64,000 nt of DNA from Marinibaculum pumilum (GTDB lineage: Bacteria; Pseudomonadota; Alphaproteobacteria; Ferrovibrionales; Ferrovibrionaceae): assembly GCF_042646425.1 (NCBI RefSeq), contig NZ_JBHRTR010000028.1, forward strand, positions 1 through 64,000, written 5' to 3'. A model generated the notes under the pieces. The model saw only the letters and a list, made by a program, of their open reading frames with translations, ran no database searches and was not told the DNA's origin. Position 1 is the stretch's first letter; each line of letters starts with the position of its first letter. Shown piece by piece: positions 1 to 7,226 of this stretch. The position numbers were made by a program, and so were the translations under genes.

Positions 1-86
1 GCCTCCTCATCCAGCAGATAGGGTGAATCACAGTTCGCCCCTCAGGGGAATCCCCTATCGATTCTGCCTTCAATGGGAACGCTCTA

Positions 87-345
87 GTCTTCCACATCTT
101 TGCGGCCTTGGCCGAGCTCGAGCGGGCCATCATCCGCGAACGGACAAGTGCGAGCTCGGCCTCGGCCTGGGTCCGCAGCAGGCTCGGCGGCCGGCGTCCT
201 GTCTTGCCTTGTCCACAGAGGACCTGGTCCAAGCCAAAGCTCTGCTGCGCGAAGAGCGCATCACCGTGGAGCAGGTGGCGGAGCCCTTCGGCTTGGCCCC
301 CTCTACGCTCTACCGCCATCAAGAAGATGGCCGCGGTGCCGTGAA
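87..345 (+). pseudogene. C-terminal remnant of a serine recombinase (resolvase/invertase)
   Basis: Read across two frames, this stretch encodes the end of a resolvase catalytic domain (VFHIFAALAELERAIIRERT) and then the recombinase helix-turn-helix (STEDLVQAKALL...ITVEQVAEPFGLAPSTLYRH). The frame changes near position 150, so no intact protein is possible. The N-terminal catalytic serine half is missing; the sequence upstream of 87 has no resolvase similarity that I can see. A second remnant of the same family lies at 5124-5341 and shares 28 identical bases with this one (87-114 and 5293-5320). Remnant of a mobile element; confidence in the family is high. Confidence 0.75.
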
Positions 346-660
346 GGATAATATACGGATCGGCCGTCGGCCGCCAAGAGAAGGACACCCCCTAGATAGA
401 CTGCAAGAAGCTGGAAGGTGCCTCAGATCAGGTGGTGTTCAGCCTCTGGGGCCTTTGCCTGGCGAACGCTGAAACGCCGCGACAATGGTGCAATGGCCTG
501 ACCGCTCTGACTAACTTCAGAGCCCGGTCCTGGCCGGGGCCAGCTGATCCGCGGCGGGGCAGGATGGACAACCAGTTGAAAGCTCACATATTGGAATATG
601 CTAAGGCTTCAGCATAGCCTAACACAAAGTCGACGGGACGGGTTGGCCCTCAAACACTTG
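346..660. other. No recognisable gene
   Basis: Short open frames run through this interval, but none has family similarity, a convincing ribosome binding site or the codon use of neighbouring genes. It is probably decayed sequence next to the recombinase remnant plus the upstream region of the regulator at 678. Confidence 0.5.
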
Positions 661-677
661 TAAAGGAAAGTCCTACG

Positions 678-1085
678 ATGGCTGTGGTCCTGATCGTGGA
701 CGACGATGCGCTGGTCGCCGAGACAATCGGCATGTATTTGGAAAGCGCTGGCCATGAAGCCGTGCTCGCCCGCCATGGCGGGGAGGCGTTGGAGAGATTG
801 AAGAAGTATCCGATTGACGTCGCCTTGACGGACATCCTGATGCCCGAAGTCGAGGGGTTTGAATTCCTGTTATCTGCCCGCCGTCAGGGACACGAAGTCC
901 CGATCATCGCCATGACGGGCGGGAGCAAACGACATGCATCGGCTGGGGGCGAATACGACTATCTCAAAATGGCACGTCAGCTGGGAGCGACGCGCAGTAT
1001 CAAGAAGCCGTTCACGCAGCGTCAGCTCCTGGATGAGGTGGAGGCCTGCCTGAATGAACAAATGAATAAAGAAGAAAATATATGA
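678..1085 (+). CDS. Single-domain response regulator (CheY-like receiver)
   Basis: This is a 135-residue stand-alone receiver domain. The acidic pocket is Asp8-Asp10, the phospho-acceptor is Asp52 in ALTDILMP, the conserved Thr is in AMTGG, and the conserved Lys is in SIKKPF near the C-terminus. There is no output domain, so it must act by protein contact or phosphorelay. A purine-rich ribosome binding site (AAAGGAAAG, 662-670) fixes the start. Similar short regulators often travel with hybrid kinases, and the large hybrid kinase at 1430 is the obvious partner, although 344 bases separate them. The lower GC than most of the window fits acquisition together with that kinase. Confidence 0.9.
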   Translation: MAVVLIVDDDALVAETIGMYLESAGHEAVLARHGGEALERLKKYPIDVALTDILMPEVEGFEFLLSARRQGHEVPIIAMTGGSKRHASAGGEYDYLKMARQLGATRSIKKPFTQRQLLDEVEACLNEQMNKEENI

Positions 1086-1429
1086 TAAATGCGCCTCTTT
1101 GTGGTGCATGCTATTATTCTTTTTTGGATATGCAGCCGACCTTATCTTAAGCATTGACCACTCCGTCATTTCCCAATTTTAGCGAGGCAGGGTATTGTTT
1201 GGGGTTAAGGCCGACAGTCTGTTTGCCAAATTCTGGCAAGTGAGCAGATGTCGAAAGATCGGCACGGCCATTGTGTGGCTTGGTGGTGCTATAGACCTTA
1301 GTGCGGGAGTTGAAGGCGTGGAAGACGCATGGTCTCTGGATTTCCGGCGCACCCTCCGGTGCGACGAAGCGCAAGGCTTTTATTGCAACACCAATGGACA
1401 AGTTTGCCATCATTTTCTGAGAGCTGTCC
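1086..1429. other. Intergenic region, no recognisable gene
   Basis: AT-richer spacer between the response regulator and the hybrid kinase. An open frame at 1195-1437 has no family similarity and overlaps the kinase start, so I do not call it. The spacer could carry the kinase promoter, but I could not pick a convincing -35/-10 pair. Confidence 0.4.
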
Positions 1430-4400
1430 ATGGTTGAACACGACGTGAGGAAAATAGAAAATCTGGAGTACAAAAGGCTGTTTAAGGCAGCACCCACCAA
1501 ATTAATGCTTTTGAAGCCGGGCAGCTACGAAATTGTCGCTGTCACAGCCGCCTATTTACAATCCACGATGAGAAGTGAGAGCGACCTCGTCGGAAAGAGA
1601 CTGTTCGAGGTTTTCCCCGATGTCTCTGCCGATACCGGTGCCGACGGGGTCGAAAATTTGACCCGATCCCTTCGACGGGTCGAACTGACCAAAATGCCGG
1701 ACAGTATGGGCGTGCAACGACATCCGATACGCCGGCCCAACGGTGAATTCGAAGAGCGTTTCTGGAGTCCGGTGAACAGTCCGATCCTGGACGATGACGG
1801 AAATATCGAACTCATCGCACATCGGGTGGAAGACGTCACATCCATCGTCCGCGAAGGGCATGCATCGACAATCCATGGTGGGTCGGAGTCCCGCCTCGAC
1901 CCGATCGCTCTTTCGGACATCATTCTCCAATCCCAGGAGCTCCGGCAAGCTTTAGTGAAACTGCAAGAGCACGAGTCCCGGATGCGGACTGCGGAGCGTC
2001 TGTTAAAGCTGGGGGCTTGGGAATACGACCTGAAGACGGAGAAACTGAACTGGTCGAGGCAAGTGTTCGATATTTACGGTGTGCCGGCCGATCGCCCGGC
2101 GCCAGACTTCAAGGAATATTTCGCGCTGGTCCACCCAGATGATCGTAAGGACTCACTCGCCGTCTACCAGGCTTTCATTGAGCAAGGGGCGACACAAATC
2201 GAGTTCGAGCATCGGGTGATCGGTTACGACGGAAGGGTGAACCATGTCAGGGGGGTGGGCGAGCGCCACCTGTCGTCCGACGGCGAAATCGTCGTCGGCT
2301 ACGTTCAGGACATTACACCGCTCGTCGGAACGCGGGAAAGACTCAGCCAGGCAGAGAAACTCTTGCGTCTGGCCGGGGAGAAAGTCCGGCTGGGCGGCTG
2401 GCATGTCGACCTCGATACTGAAACCATCACCTGGACCCCGGAGACAGCCAACATTCACGGCCTTCCCGGCGATTATTCTCCACCTGATGTTTCCGAGGCG
2501 ATCGGGTTCTACTCTCCTGAGTACCGGGAAGTCATCAGAAGTGCTTTCGAGCGATGTGCCAGAGATGGTGAAGAGTTCGATGTCGTCTGTCGACTCATGG
2601 CGGCGGACGGCCGGCAGCCATGGGTCCGCTCAATCGGCGTTCCGGTGCTCGACCGAGACGGCAAAATCACGGCCGTTCAGGGCGCATTCCAGGACATAAC
2701 AATCCTGCAGGAAGCGCAGATGCGTGCCGATCGAGCGGAGCGACAACGCCTTAATGTTCTGGAGAGCATCAGCGATGCATTCTTCGCGTTGGACGGAGCA
2801 TGGCATTTTACTTACTTGAACGATCAGGCGCGCATTTTACTGGAACGATCCTCGGAGGAACTTCTGGGGAAAAGTGTCTGGCTGGAATTTCCGGAGGCGA
2901 TTGGCAGTGAATTCGAGCGCCAGTATCGGCTGGCAGTTGAGAGCAATAAAACCGTCAAGTTTGTGGAATTTTATCCTCCGCTTCAAAAATGGTTCGATGT
3001 CAGCGCCTATCCGATCCCAGGTGGCCTGGCGGTCTATTTTCGCGACGTTACCGGTGACCAGGCGCGACAAGAACAACTGCGCCTCGTCGAAGCCGCCCTG
3101 GCGCGGCAAAACGACATCGTGATGATTACAGATGCCGATGCGCTGGATGCACCCGACGGTCCGCGAATCGTCTACGTGAACGATGCATTCGAGCGCCTGA
3201 CGGGCTATGCCAGAAAGGACGTGATCGGCCAGACGCCTCGCTTGCTGCAAGGTCCCGGAACCAATCGGCTGACTCTGCATGAGATCCGGGAAGCCCTGCA
3301 AAACAGGAAACCCATTCGTTGCGAAGTGCTCAACTACGATAAATCGGGAAAAACCTACTGGCTGGAACTCGACATCACGCCGCTATTTAGCGATGGGGGG
3401 CGCTGTACGCATTTTGTGGCAGTCGAGCGGGATGTCACCGAGCGCAAGCAACAAGAGGATGAGCTGCGGCTGTTCCGGGAACGTATTGAGTTAATTTCAA
3501 GGGCAGCCAATGACGTCATCTGGGATTGGAACTTGACCACGGACGAAGTCTGGTGGAGTGAGGCGATAGCCGACGGCTTTGGTTATCCGGCCTCTGTATT
3601 GGAGCCGGGGTCCGATTCATGGACCCGTCGCATTCACCAAGACGATTTTGAGCGCGTTACCCAGTCTATTTACGATGCCATTGATGCTGACGAGGACAAT
3701 TGGAGCAGCGAGTACCGGTTTATCAAGAGCGATGGGCAGGCAGCCACTGTAATAGATCGTGGCTTCATTATCCGTGACGCAAGCGGTAAAGCAGTTCGGA
3801 TGGTGGGAAGCATGCTTGATATTACCGAGCGCTACGATATGGAACGGCAGCTTCGGGAAGCCCAGAAGATGGAGGCCGTCGGTCATCTGACAGGCGGGAT
3901 CGCTCACGATTTCAACAACTTGTTGACCGTCATAATGGGCAACGCGCAAATGCTGGCAAGTTTGACGACCGACCCGAAGCAGCAGCGAATGGCGGAACTG
4001 ACAGTGTCCGCTGCGGAGCGCGGCGCGCAGTTGACCGATCGGCTGCTGGCATTTGCCCGTCGTCGACCTCTCGACCCGAAACCAACGAACATAAACCTAT
4101 TGATCGAAGAGATGCAGGGACTCATCCGGCGTACCTTGCCGGAGAATATCGATCTTGAAATTGTGCCTGCCCATGATCTCGGCATTGCCGAAGTCGATGC
4201 CGGCGAACTCGACGCCGCCTTGCTGAACCTGGTGGTCAACGCGCGGGACGCGATGCAAGACGGTGGTAAGATGCAAGACGGTGGTAGATTGACGATTGAA
4301 ACCGCCAATGTCGTGCTGGACCAGCACTATGCCGACCGACACTTGGACGTCTTGGCCGGTGAGTATGTGATGGTCAGTGTTTCCGACACAGGCACGGGCA

Positions 4401-5002
4401 TGGACCCTGAAACGGTCAGGCGTGCCTTCGAGCCGTTCTTTACCACCAAGGGCGTCGGTAAGGGGAGCGGCCTCGGGTTGAGCATGGTGTTTGGATTCAC
4501 CAAGCAATCGCGCGGACATATCAAGATATATTCCGAGCCCGGTAATGGTACGTCGATCAAACTGTATTTTCCGCGGATACAATCTGGGCACGTGGCGAGT
4601 TTCCAACCGGTGGCCGGGTCCATTTTGCAAGGCGGAACAGAGCATATTCTGATCGCCGAGGACGACGATCTGGTGCTTGAATCTCTCAAGGATCAGTTGC
4701 TGTCGCTGGGCTATCGGGTTACCGCGGTCATGTCCGGCCCCGAGGCGTTGAAAGCGCTGCAAGTTCGCGATGATATCGACCTGTTGCTGAGCGACATTGT
4801 CATGCCCGGCGGTATGAACGGGCGCCAACTCGCCGACCGGGCACGATCACTCCGCCCCTCGCTGAAGGTCATATTTACCTCCGGCTACACCGAAAACGCC
4901 ATCGTTCATCACGGGCGGCTAGACCATGGCGTTGTATTGCTGAGCAAACCCTATACACGTTTGGAACTTGCGGCCAAGCTGCGTCTAGTGTTGGATAGTT
5001 GA
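1430..5002 (+). CDS. Multi-PAS hybrid sensor histidine kinase
   Basis: A 1190-residue protein with no membrane segments, so probably a cytoplasmic sensor. About six PAS domains run in series (roughly residues 15-135, 190-300, 310-425, 440-545, 555-680, 690-800). They are followed by a HisKA dimerisation domain (phospho-His826 in GGIAHDFNN), a HATPase domain (N box VNARDAM, G boxes DTGTGMD and GKGSGLGLS) and a C-terminal receiver (DLLLSDIVMP). The fifth PAS resembles LOV domains (GQTPRLLQG against GRNCRFLQG), but the flavin-adduct Cys is Pro603, so LOV photochemistry is not expected. An 18-bp tandem duplication sits just after the N box. The likely phosphorelay partner is the receiver at 678. 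The start ATG has only a weak ribosome binding site. The ligand is unknown. Confidence 0.88.
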   Translation: MVEHDVRKIENLEYKRLFKAAPTKLMLLKPGSYEIVAVTAAYLQSTMRSESDLVGKRLFEVFPDVSADTGADGVENLTRSLRRVELTKMPDSMGVQRHPIRRPNGEFEERFWSPVNSPILDDDGNIELIAHRVEDVTSIVREGHASTIHGGSESRLDPIALSDIILQSQELRQALVKLQEHESRMRTAERLLKLGAWEYDLKTEKLNWSRQVFDIYGVPADRPAPDFKEYFALVHPDDRKDSLAVYQAFIEQGATQIEFEHRVIGYDGRVNHVRGVGERHLSSDGEIVVGYVQDITPLVGTRERLSQAEKLLRLAGEKVRLGGWHVDLDTETITWTPETANIHGLPGDYSPPDVSEAIGFYSPEYREVIRSAFERCARDGEEFDVVCRLMAADGRQPWVRSIGVPVLDRDGKITAVQGAFQDITILQEAQMRADRAERQRLNVLESISDAFFALDGAWHFTYLNDQARILLERSSEELLGKSVWLEFPEAIGSEFERQYRLAVESNKTVKFVEFYPPLQKWFDVSAYPIPGGLAVYFRDVTGDQARQEQLRLVEAALARQNDIVMITDADALDAPDGPRIVYVNDAFERLTGYARKDVIGQTPRLLQGPGTNRLTLHEIREALQNRKPIRCEVLNYDKSGKTYWLELDITPLFSDGGRCTHFVAVERDVTERKQQEDELRLFRERIELISRAANDVIWDWNLTTDEVWWSEAIADGFGYPASVLEPGSDSWTRRIHQDDFERVTQSIYDAIDADEDNWSSEYRFIKSDGQAATVIDRGFIIRDASGKAVRMVGSMLDITERYDMERQLREAQKMEAVGHLTGGIAHDFNNLLTVIMGNAQMLASLTTDPKQQRMAELTVSAAERGAQLTDRLLAFARRRPLDPKPTNINLLIEEMQGLIRRTLPENIDLEIVPAHDLGIAEVDAGELDAALLNLVVNARDAMQDGGKMQDGGRLTIETANVVLDQHYADRHLDVLAGEYVMVSVSDTGTGMDPETVRRAFEPFFTTKGVGKGSGLGLSMVFGFTKQSRGHIKIYSEPGNGTSIKLYFPRIQSGHVASFQPVAGSILQGGTEHILIAEDDDLVLESLKDQLLSLGYRVTAVMSGPEALKALQVRDDIDLLLSDIVMPGGMNGRQLADRARSLRPSLKVIFTSGYTENAIVHHGRLDHGVVLLSKPYTRLELAAKLRLVLDS
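4253..4288 (+). repeat. 18-bp in-frame tandem duplication inside the kinase ATPase domain
   Basis: Two near-identical 18-base units, 4253-4270 and 4271-4288, encode MQDGGK then MQDGGR (residues 942-947 and 948-953). Related kinases have a single DAMPDGG(K/R) here, so this is a six-residue insertion just after the ATP-binding N box. The reading frame is kept. Confidence 0.85.
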
Positions 5003-5027
5003 AGGGTCGGCTCCTAAGTGTGATGAG

Positions 5028-5051
5028 GTGGTGTTTTCTTGGCAACACCAC
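5028..5051 (+). terminator. Hairpin downstream of the hybrid kinase, possible terminator
   Basis: GTGGTGTT (5028-5035) pairs with AACACCAC (5044-5051) around an 8-base loop, 26 bases after the kinase stop. Flanking GATGA and TCATC extend the symmetry imperfectly. There is no good T-tract, so it could instead be a mobile-element end. Confidence 0.35.
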
Positions 5052-5123
5052 TTTCATCGGGGTGTATAGCAGAGGGTCTTCGCTTGAGTGCCGCGACCGT
5101 AGGGTGGTCTGACTGCTGCTGGT

Positions 5124-5341
5124 CGGGCTCTGGGCTATATGCGCGGCGGCGACACCTTCGTTGTCTGGCACCTTGATCGTCTCGCCCGCTCCATCAAGCC
5201 ACTGCTCAAGACAGTGGAGGAGCTGGGGGTGGGAGATCGGATTCCGGTCGTTCACCGAAGCGATCGACACCACCACCTCCGGCGGCCGCCTGGTCTTCCA
5301 CATCTTTGCGGCCTTGGCCGGGTTCGGGCGGGCCATCATTC
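5124..5341 (+). pseudogene. Middle fragment of a serine recombinase, cut by IS66
   Basis: The frame beginning near 5139 reads RGGDTFVVWHLDRLARSIKP, the resolvase block around the conserved DRLxRS arginine. Near 5225 the frame shifts and continues as GFRSFTEAIDTTTSGG then LVFHIFAALAGFGRAIIRK. The fragment ends exactly where the IS66 inverted repeat begins (5342). The N-terminal serine region and the C-terminal helix-turn-helix are absent. It is the same family as the remnant at 87-345, in the same orientation and about 5.2 kb away. Confidence 0.75.
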
Positions 5342-5363
5342 GTAAGCGTCCGGTGATGGCCGC
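5342..5363 (+). repeat. IS66 terminal inverted repeat, left end
   Basis: Begins GTAAGCGTCCGGTGATGG and matches the reverse complement of 6656-6677 at 20 of 22 positions. The GTAAGCG start is typical of IS66-family ends. Confidence 0.85.
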
Positions 5364-5365
5364 GT

Positions 5366-5763
5366 TTATCGACCTTGCGCCCAGTTCCGGGGCAGCAGTT
5401 CGGCGAGGCGCTTTGCCGGGTGGGTGTTGATGCGGCCGATCACGTCGGCGAGGCAGGCCTGCGGCTCGATGTCGTTGAGCCGGGCGGTGCCGATCAGCGA
5501 GTAGATGGCCGCGGCGCGCTCCTCGCCGGTGTCGGAGCCGGCGAACAGGTAGTTCTTCCGGCCCAGGGCTCCAGCTTCTCCGAAGAGCGGCCGAACGCCA
5601 TCCGGCGCAGCTTTGCCAGCTGCACCTTCAGCTTCTCCAGTTCCAGGGTCTTGGCCACCAGGCCGGTGCGGGCCTGCTGCAGTTGCCCCGTCAGCTCGGC
5701 GACGGCGCTCGCGGCAGCCTCACGCTCCGCCAGCAGAAGTCGGCGCAGGGCTCTCGACTTCAT
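5366..5763 (-). pseudogene. IS66 transposase TnpC, large internal deletion
   Basis: The N-terminal part (from 5763) is the IS66 TnpC leader and coiled coil, ending in the hallmark LRRMAFGRSSEKLE. Translation in frame then becomes meaningless, while a shifted frame reads the normal TnpC C-terminus (GRKNYLFAGSD, ERAAAIYSLIGTARLN, HPAKRLAELLPRNW) to a stop at 5366. About 370 residues, including the DDE catalytic core, have been lost at an out-of-frame junction near 5570. An upstream ATG (about 5789) could give the usual longer start, but only with another frame correction. Non-functional. Confidence 0.85.
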
Positions 5764-5865
5764 CGGGAAGGGCGGTGTCCGGCGACATGCCGGATTCTAC
5801 CATCCGCACCCGCGCGATGCCGCTGTCACAGGGGCAGTAGCGGCAGGTGAGTCAATCGGTCGCGC

Positions 5866-6213
5866 TCAGCCGGCCAGTTCCGGCCGCCAGGTGCGCCGGG
5901 GCATCCGCCAGTCGATCCCTTCCAGCAGCATCGCCAGCTGCGCCGGCGTCACCGCCACCCTGCCGTCCGCCGGCGAGGGCCAGACGAAGCGGCCGCGCTC
6001 CAGCCGCTTGGCGAACAGGCAGAGGCCCTGGCCGTCCCACCACAGCAGCTTGATCAGATCCCCACGCCGACCGCGGAAGACGAAGACATGGCCGCTGAAT
6101 GGATCGCGATGCAGCACCTCCTGCACCTGCCAGGCAAGGCCGTCGAAGCCCCGGCGCATGTCGGTGCGGCCGGCACAGAGCCAGTCCCGGGTTCCCGGAG
6201 GTGGCGTAATCAC
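5866..6213 (-). CDS. tnpB: IS66 family accessory protein TnpB
   Basis: A 115-residue protein matching the IS66 Orf2/TnpB family in length and motifs: DMRRGFDGLAWQVQEVL, DPFSGHVFVFRGRRGD, IKLLWWDGQGLCLFAKRLE and a C-terminal LAMLLEGIDWRMPRRTW. In IS66 elements it is needed together with TnpA and TnpC for transposition. Its biochemical role is unclear. It starts inside the end of tnpA (4-nt overlap at 6210-6213), so the two are translationally coupled. It appears intact, although the element as a whole is dead. Confidence 0.92.
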   Translation of the reverse strand: MITPPPGTRDWLCAGRTDMRRGFDGLAWQVQEVLHRDPFSGHVFVFRGRRGDLIKLLWWDGQGLCLFAKRLERGRFVWPSPADGRVAVTPAQLAMLLEGIDWRMPRRTWRPELAG

Positions 6214-6581
6214 CGCCGCCCCAGGGCCCAGAGCACCCGTGACAGGGCATCCGCATCGACGGTCCGGTCGACCCGGATCCGGACGCCGTCGGGCAGCGCA
6301 ATCTCCATCCCGCTCGGGCTGGTGCAGGCTGCCGGCCGGGCGGTGTCGGTGCCGCGCGCCACTTCCACAGGCAGGAAGCCAACCGGCTCCGTGTTCCGGA
6401 CCACGCCCAGTTCCTGCCGCCAGCGATACAGCAGTCCGCGATCCAGATCGTGCCGGCGGGCAACCTCGGTCACCGTCACGCCGGGCTCCAGCGTCTCGAC
6501 GACAAGCCGCTCCTTGTCCGCACGAGACCAGCGCCGCCGGCGAACAACACCGCTCAGGATCTCCAGACGCTCGACAGTCAC
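6210..6581 (-). CDS. tnpA: IS66 family accessory protein TnpA (helix-turn-helix)
   Basis: A 123-residue protein with the IS66 TnpA layout. The N-terminal helix-turn-helix of the IS3/IS911 OrfA type reads RRRWSRADKERLVVETLEPG then VTEVARRHDLDRGLLYRWRQ. A C-terminal region follows with MEIALPDGVRIRVDRTVDAD. It probably binds element DNA. It is the first gene of the element on the minus strand, about 75 bases inside the right inverted repeat, and overlaps tnpB. No frameshift seen. Confidence 0.9.
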   Translation of the reverse strand: MTVERLEILSGVVRRRRWSRADKERLVVETLEPGVTVTEVARRHDLDRGLLYRWRQELGVVRNTEPVGFLPVEVARGTDTARPAACTSPSGMEIALPDGVRIRVDRTVDADALSRVLWALGRR

Positions 6582-6655
6582 GTGGCTATCCCCGTCGCTA
6601 ACAACGTGGCTTACACCACCGCGACAGGACAGCCGGTCACGCTGCTCCGAGCAAG

Positions 6656-6677
6656 GCGGTCGTCACCGGACGCTTAC
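6656..6677 (-). repeat. IS66 terminal inverted repeat, right end
   Basis: The reverse complement reads GTAAGCGTCCGGTGACGACC and pairs with the left end at 5342-5363. It marks the junction with the truncated YeeE/YedE sequence. Confidence 0.85.
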
Positions 6678-7000
6678 TCAACAACAGCTTCGTCTTCGTC
6701 GTCGCGATGGTGAACGGCGGCGCCCTCCCGGCCTGGCTGCGCGGCGGCATCGGGTCCGCGGAGAAGCGGGTGCATCCGCTCTGGCAGGCGAATTTGGGCG
6801 ACAGCCGGGGCTTGCGCTACCTCGCCGCCTTCGCCGGCGGCTTCATCGTGCTGTACGGCGCACGCCTCGCCGGCGGCTGCACCTCCCGGCGCATGATGTC
6901 CGGCATGATGCAGACTGCCCTGTCCGGCTTCATCTTCGCCGTCGGCGCCTTCGCCGCCGGCATTCCCACCGCAATGCTGCTCTACCGCAGGGAGGCCTGA
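6678..7000 (+). pseudogene. YeeE/YedE family sulfur-transport protein, 5' end lost
   Basis: The frame is open from the IS66 boundary (LNNSFVFVVAMVNGGALPAW) to a stop at 7000. It ends with the YeeE/YedE signature: a membrane helix (RYLAAFAGGFIVLYGARLAGGCTS) and a second conserved helix (MSGMMQTALSGFIFAVGAF). This family imports thiosulfate or related sulfur compounds through the inner membrane. Only the last 100 or so residues survive because the IS66 element replaced the start. An internal ATG at 6707 is not a credible start. The usual partner gene follows at 7004, also broken. Confidence 0.75.
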
Positions 7001-7003
7001 GCC

Positions 7004-7111
7004 ATGGAGATCATCCTCGCCCTCGTCATCGGCGCCGTGCTGGACCGCATCGGCGCGTCCAACCCCGCTGTGATCGGCCGCATGCTGGCCCTCCTGAAGG
7101 ACCCGACGGAC
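7004..7111 (+). pseudogene. Second YeeE/YedE-family gene, truncated after about 35 codons
   Basis: The ATG at 7004, three bases after the previous stop, begins MEIILALVIGAVLDRIGASN, typical of the small partner of split YeeE/YedE transporters. Similarity fades after RMLALLKDPTD (near 7111), and the remaining open frame to 7291 does not resemble the family and overlaps the end of the minus-strand gene. The rest was probably deleted. Sequence from 7112 to 7226 holds nothing I recognise. Confidence 0.6.
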
Positions 7112-7226
7112 GAACTTCGCTCGACTGTGCGCCATCAGGGGCACATTCTTGTGGACGTTCATTCGGTCGCTTTCCGGATAGCAAAGGATTTCAGCACCCT
7201 CAGCTTCCCCGGACGGGACCGAACAC

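Larger units (their letters stand above)
5342..6677 (-). mobile_element. Internally deleted IS66-family insertion sequence
   Basis: A 1336-bp element bounded by 22-bp inverted repeats (5342-5363 and 6656-6677; 20 of 22 positions match). It carries tnpA, tnpB and a tnpC reduced to its two ends, in the usual IS66 order on the minus strand. Full IS66 elements are about 2.5 kb, so roughly 1.1 kb is missing from tnpC. The flanking 8 bases differ (CATCATTC against TCAACAAC), so there is no target duplication. The flanks have probably been rearranged since insertion: one side is a recombinase fragment, the other a truncated YeeE/YedE gene. It cannot transpose without TnpC supplied from elsewhere. 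Confidence 0.88.

Noticed and set aside
1195..1437. Small open frame before the hybrid kinase
   Set aside because: Overlaps the kinase start, has no family similarity and no ribosome binding site.
3120..3440. Blue-light LOV photoreceptor
   Set aside because: The essential Cys is Pro603, so the light-driven adduct cannot form.
5028..5051. Resolvase crossover (res) site
   Set aside because: The hairpin is close to a recombinase remnant, but only one inverted repeat is visible, without the multiple subsites expected; a terminator is simpler.
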